Assembly (NCBI GenBank): GCA_023228645.1
Contig: JALOAT010000099.1
Location: 1 to 5,200 of the forward strand
DNA from: Gammaproteobacteria bacterium
Lineage (GTDB): Bacteria > Pseudomonadota > Gammaproteobacteria > Thiohalomonadales > Thiohalomonadaceae
DNA: 5,200 nt
Direction: 5' to 3'
Position numbers and translations under genes: made by a program. Positions 5,084-5,200 of the stretch are shown here, in pieces. How positions within the stretch are numbered: the first letter of the stretch is position 1; the number at the start of each line of letters is the position of its first letter. The notes under the pieces are model-generated. The model worked only from the letters and a program-made list of their open reading frames with translations, did no database searches and was not told where the DNA came from.

Positions 5084-5200
5084 CGCCGAGCAAAGCTCGG
5101 CGTATCTAGCGGGGTGAAAGTCCCCGTCGGGAAAGGGCTAGCCACCCACCCGTATCGAGTCTTGCATCCGTGGCGGAGTTGAAGGAGCAGCGAACAAGAC
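5078..5200 (+). mobile_element. 5' end of a group II intron (probably class C), partial
   Basis: The sequence after the attC folds like the start of group II intron domain I. There is an 8-bp hairpin CGCCGAGC-aaa-GCTCGGCG (5084-5102), then CTAGC (5106-5110) pairing with GCTAG (5137-5141) and enclosing GGGG-tgaaagt-CCCC (5111-5125). The tract ATCCGTGGCG (5166-5175) followed by TTGAAGGAGCAGCGAACAAG (5179-5198) resembles, from memory, the corresponding part of the Oceanobacillus iheyensis class C intron (GGGUGAGAGUCCC, then UCCGUGGCG and UGAAGGAAGCGG). The exact 5' splice site is unresolved: it lies within about 5077-5084, with no clean GUGYG start. The remaining RNA domains and any reverse transcriptase/maturase gene would lie beyond the right edge. 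Class C introns commonly insert just after stem-loops, including attC hairpins, which fits this location. Confidence 0.75.

Overview
The window is a GC-rich (about two thirds G+C), gammaproteobacterial-type chromosome segment with every supported gene on the + strand. The evidence is the order atpD-atpC-glmU-glmS together with close resemblance of AtpC, GlmU and GlmS to their E. coli counterparts. The genus cannot be fixed by reading. A GC-rich sulfur-oxidising or xanthomonad-like gammaproteobacterium would fit, but that is inference.

Layout. 1-211 is the 3' end of atpD (F1 beta subunit). 232-666 is atpC (F1 epsilon), closing the ATP synthase operon, followed by a strong intrinsic terminator at 690-721. 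819-2201 is glmU and 2408-4243 is glmS. GlmS makes glucosamine-6-phosphate from fructose-6-phosphate and glutamine. GlmU acetylates glucosamine-1-phosphate and uridylylates it to UDP-GlcNAc, so the pair supplies the first and last steps towards peptidoglycan and LPS precursors. The 206-bp glmU-glmS interval holds a perfect 26-bp inverted repeat built from a GC-rich repeat family. A second intrinsic terminator (4309-4333) ends glmS.

Beyond glmS the character changes. 4334-4666 has no convincing gene but carries two notable hairpins. From 4667 to 5077 there is what looks like a complete integron gene cassette. It has a GTTAGCC start, a good Shine-Dalgarno sequence, a 42% G+C ORF for a 100-residue two-helix membrane protein, and a stop codon lying inside the GGCTAAC inverse core of an attC site (5003-5083). 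The start core and the inverse core are exact reverse complements, and the attC arm has the single unpaired base expected of real attC sites. No integrase is visible.

Directly after the attC, from about 5078-5084 to the window end, the sequence resembles the 5' end (domain I) of a group II intron, probably class C, on the same strand as the cassette. The intron continues outside the window. The accessory part is therefore an integron cassette plus a group II intron at its attC, next to glmS. The cassette protein and the top-strand intron orientation are the least expected elements.
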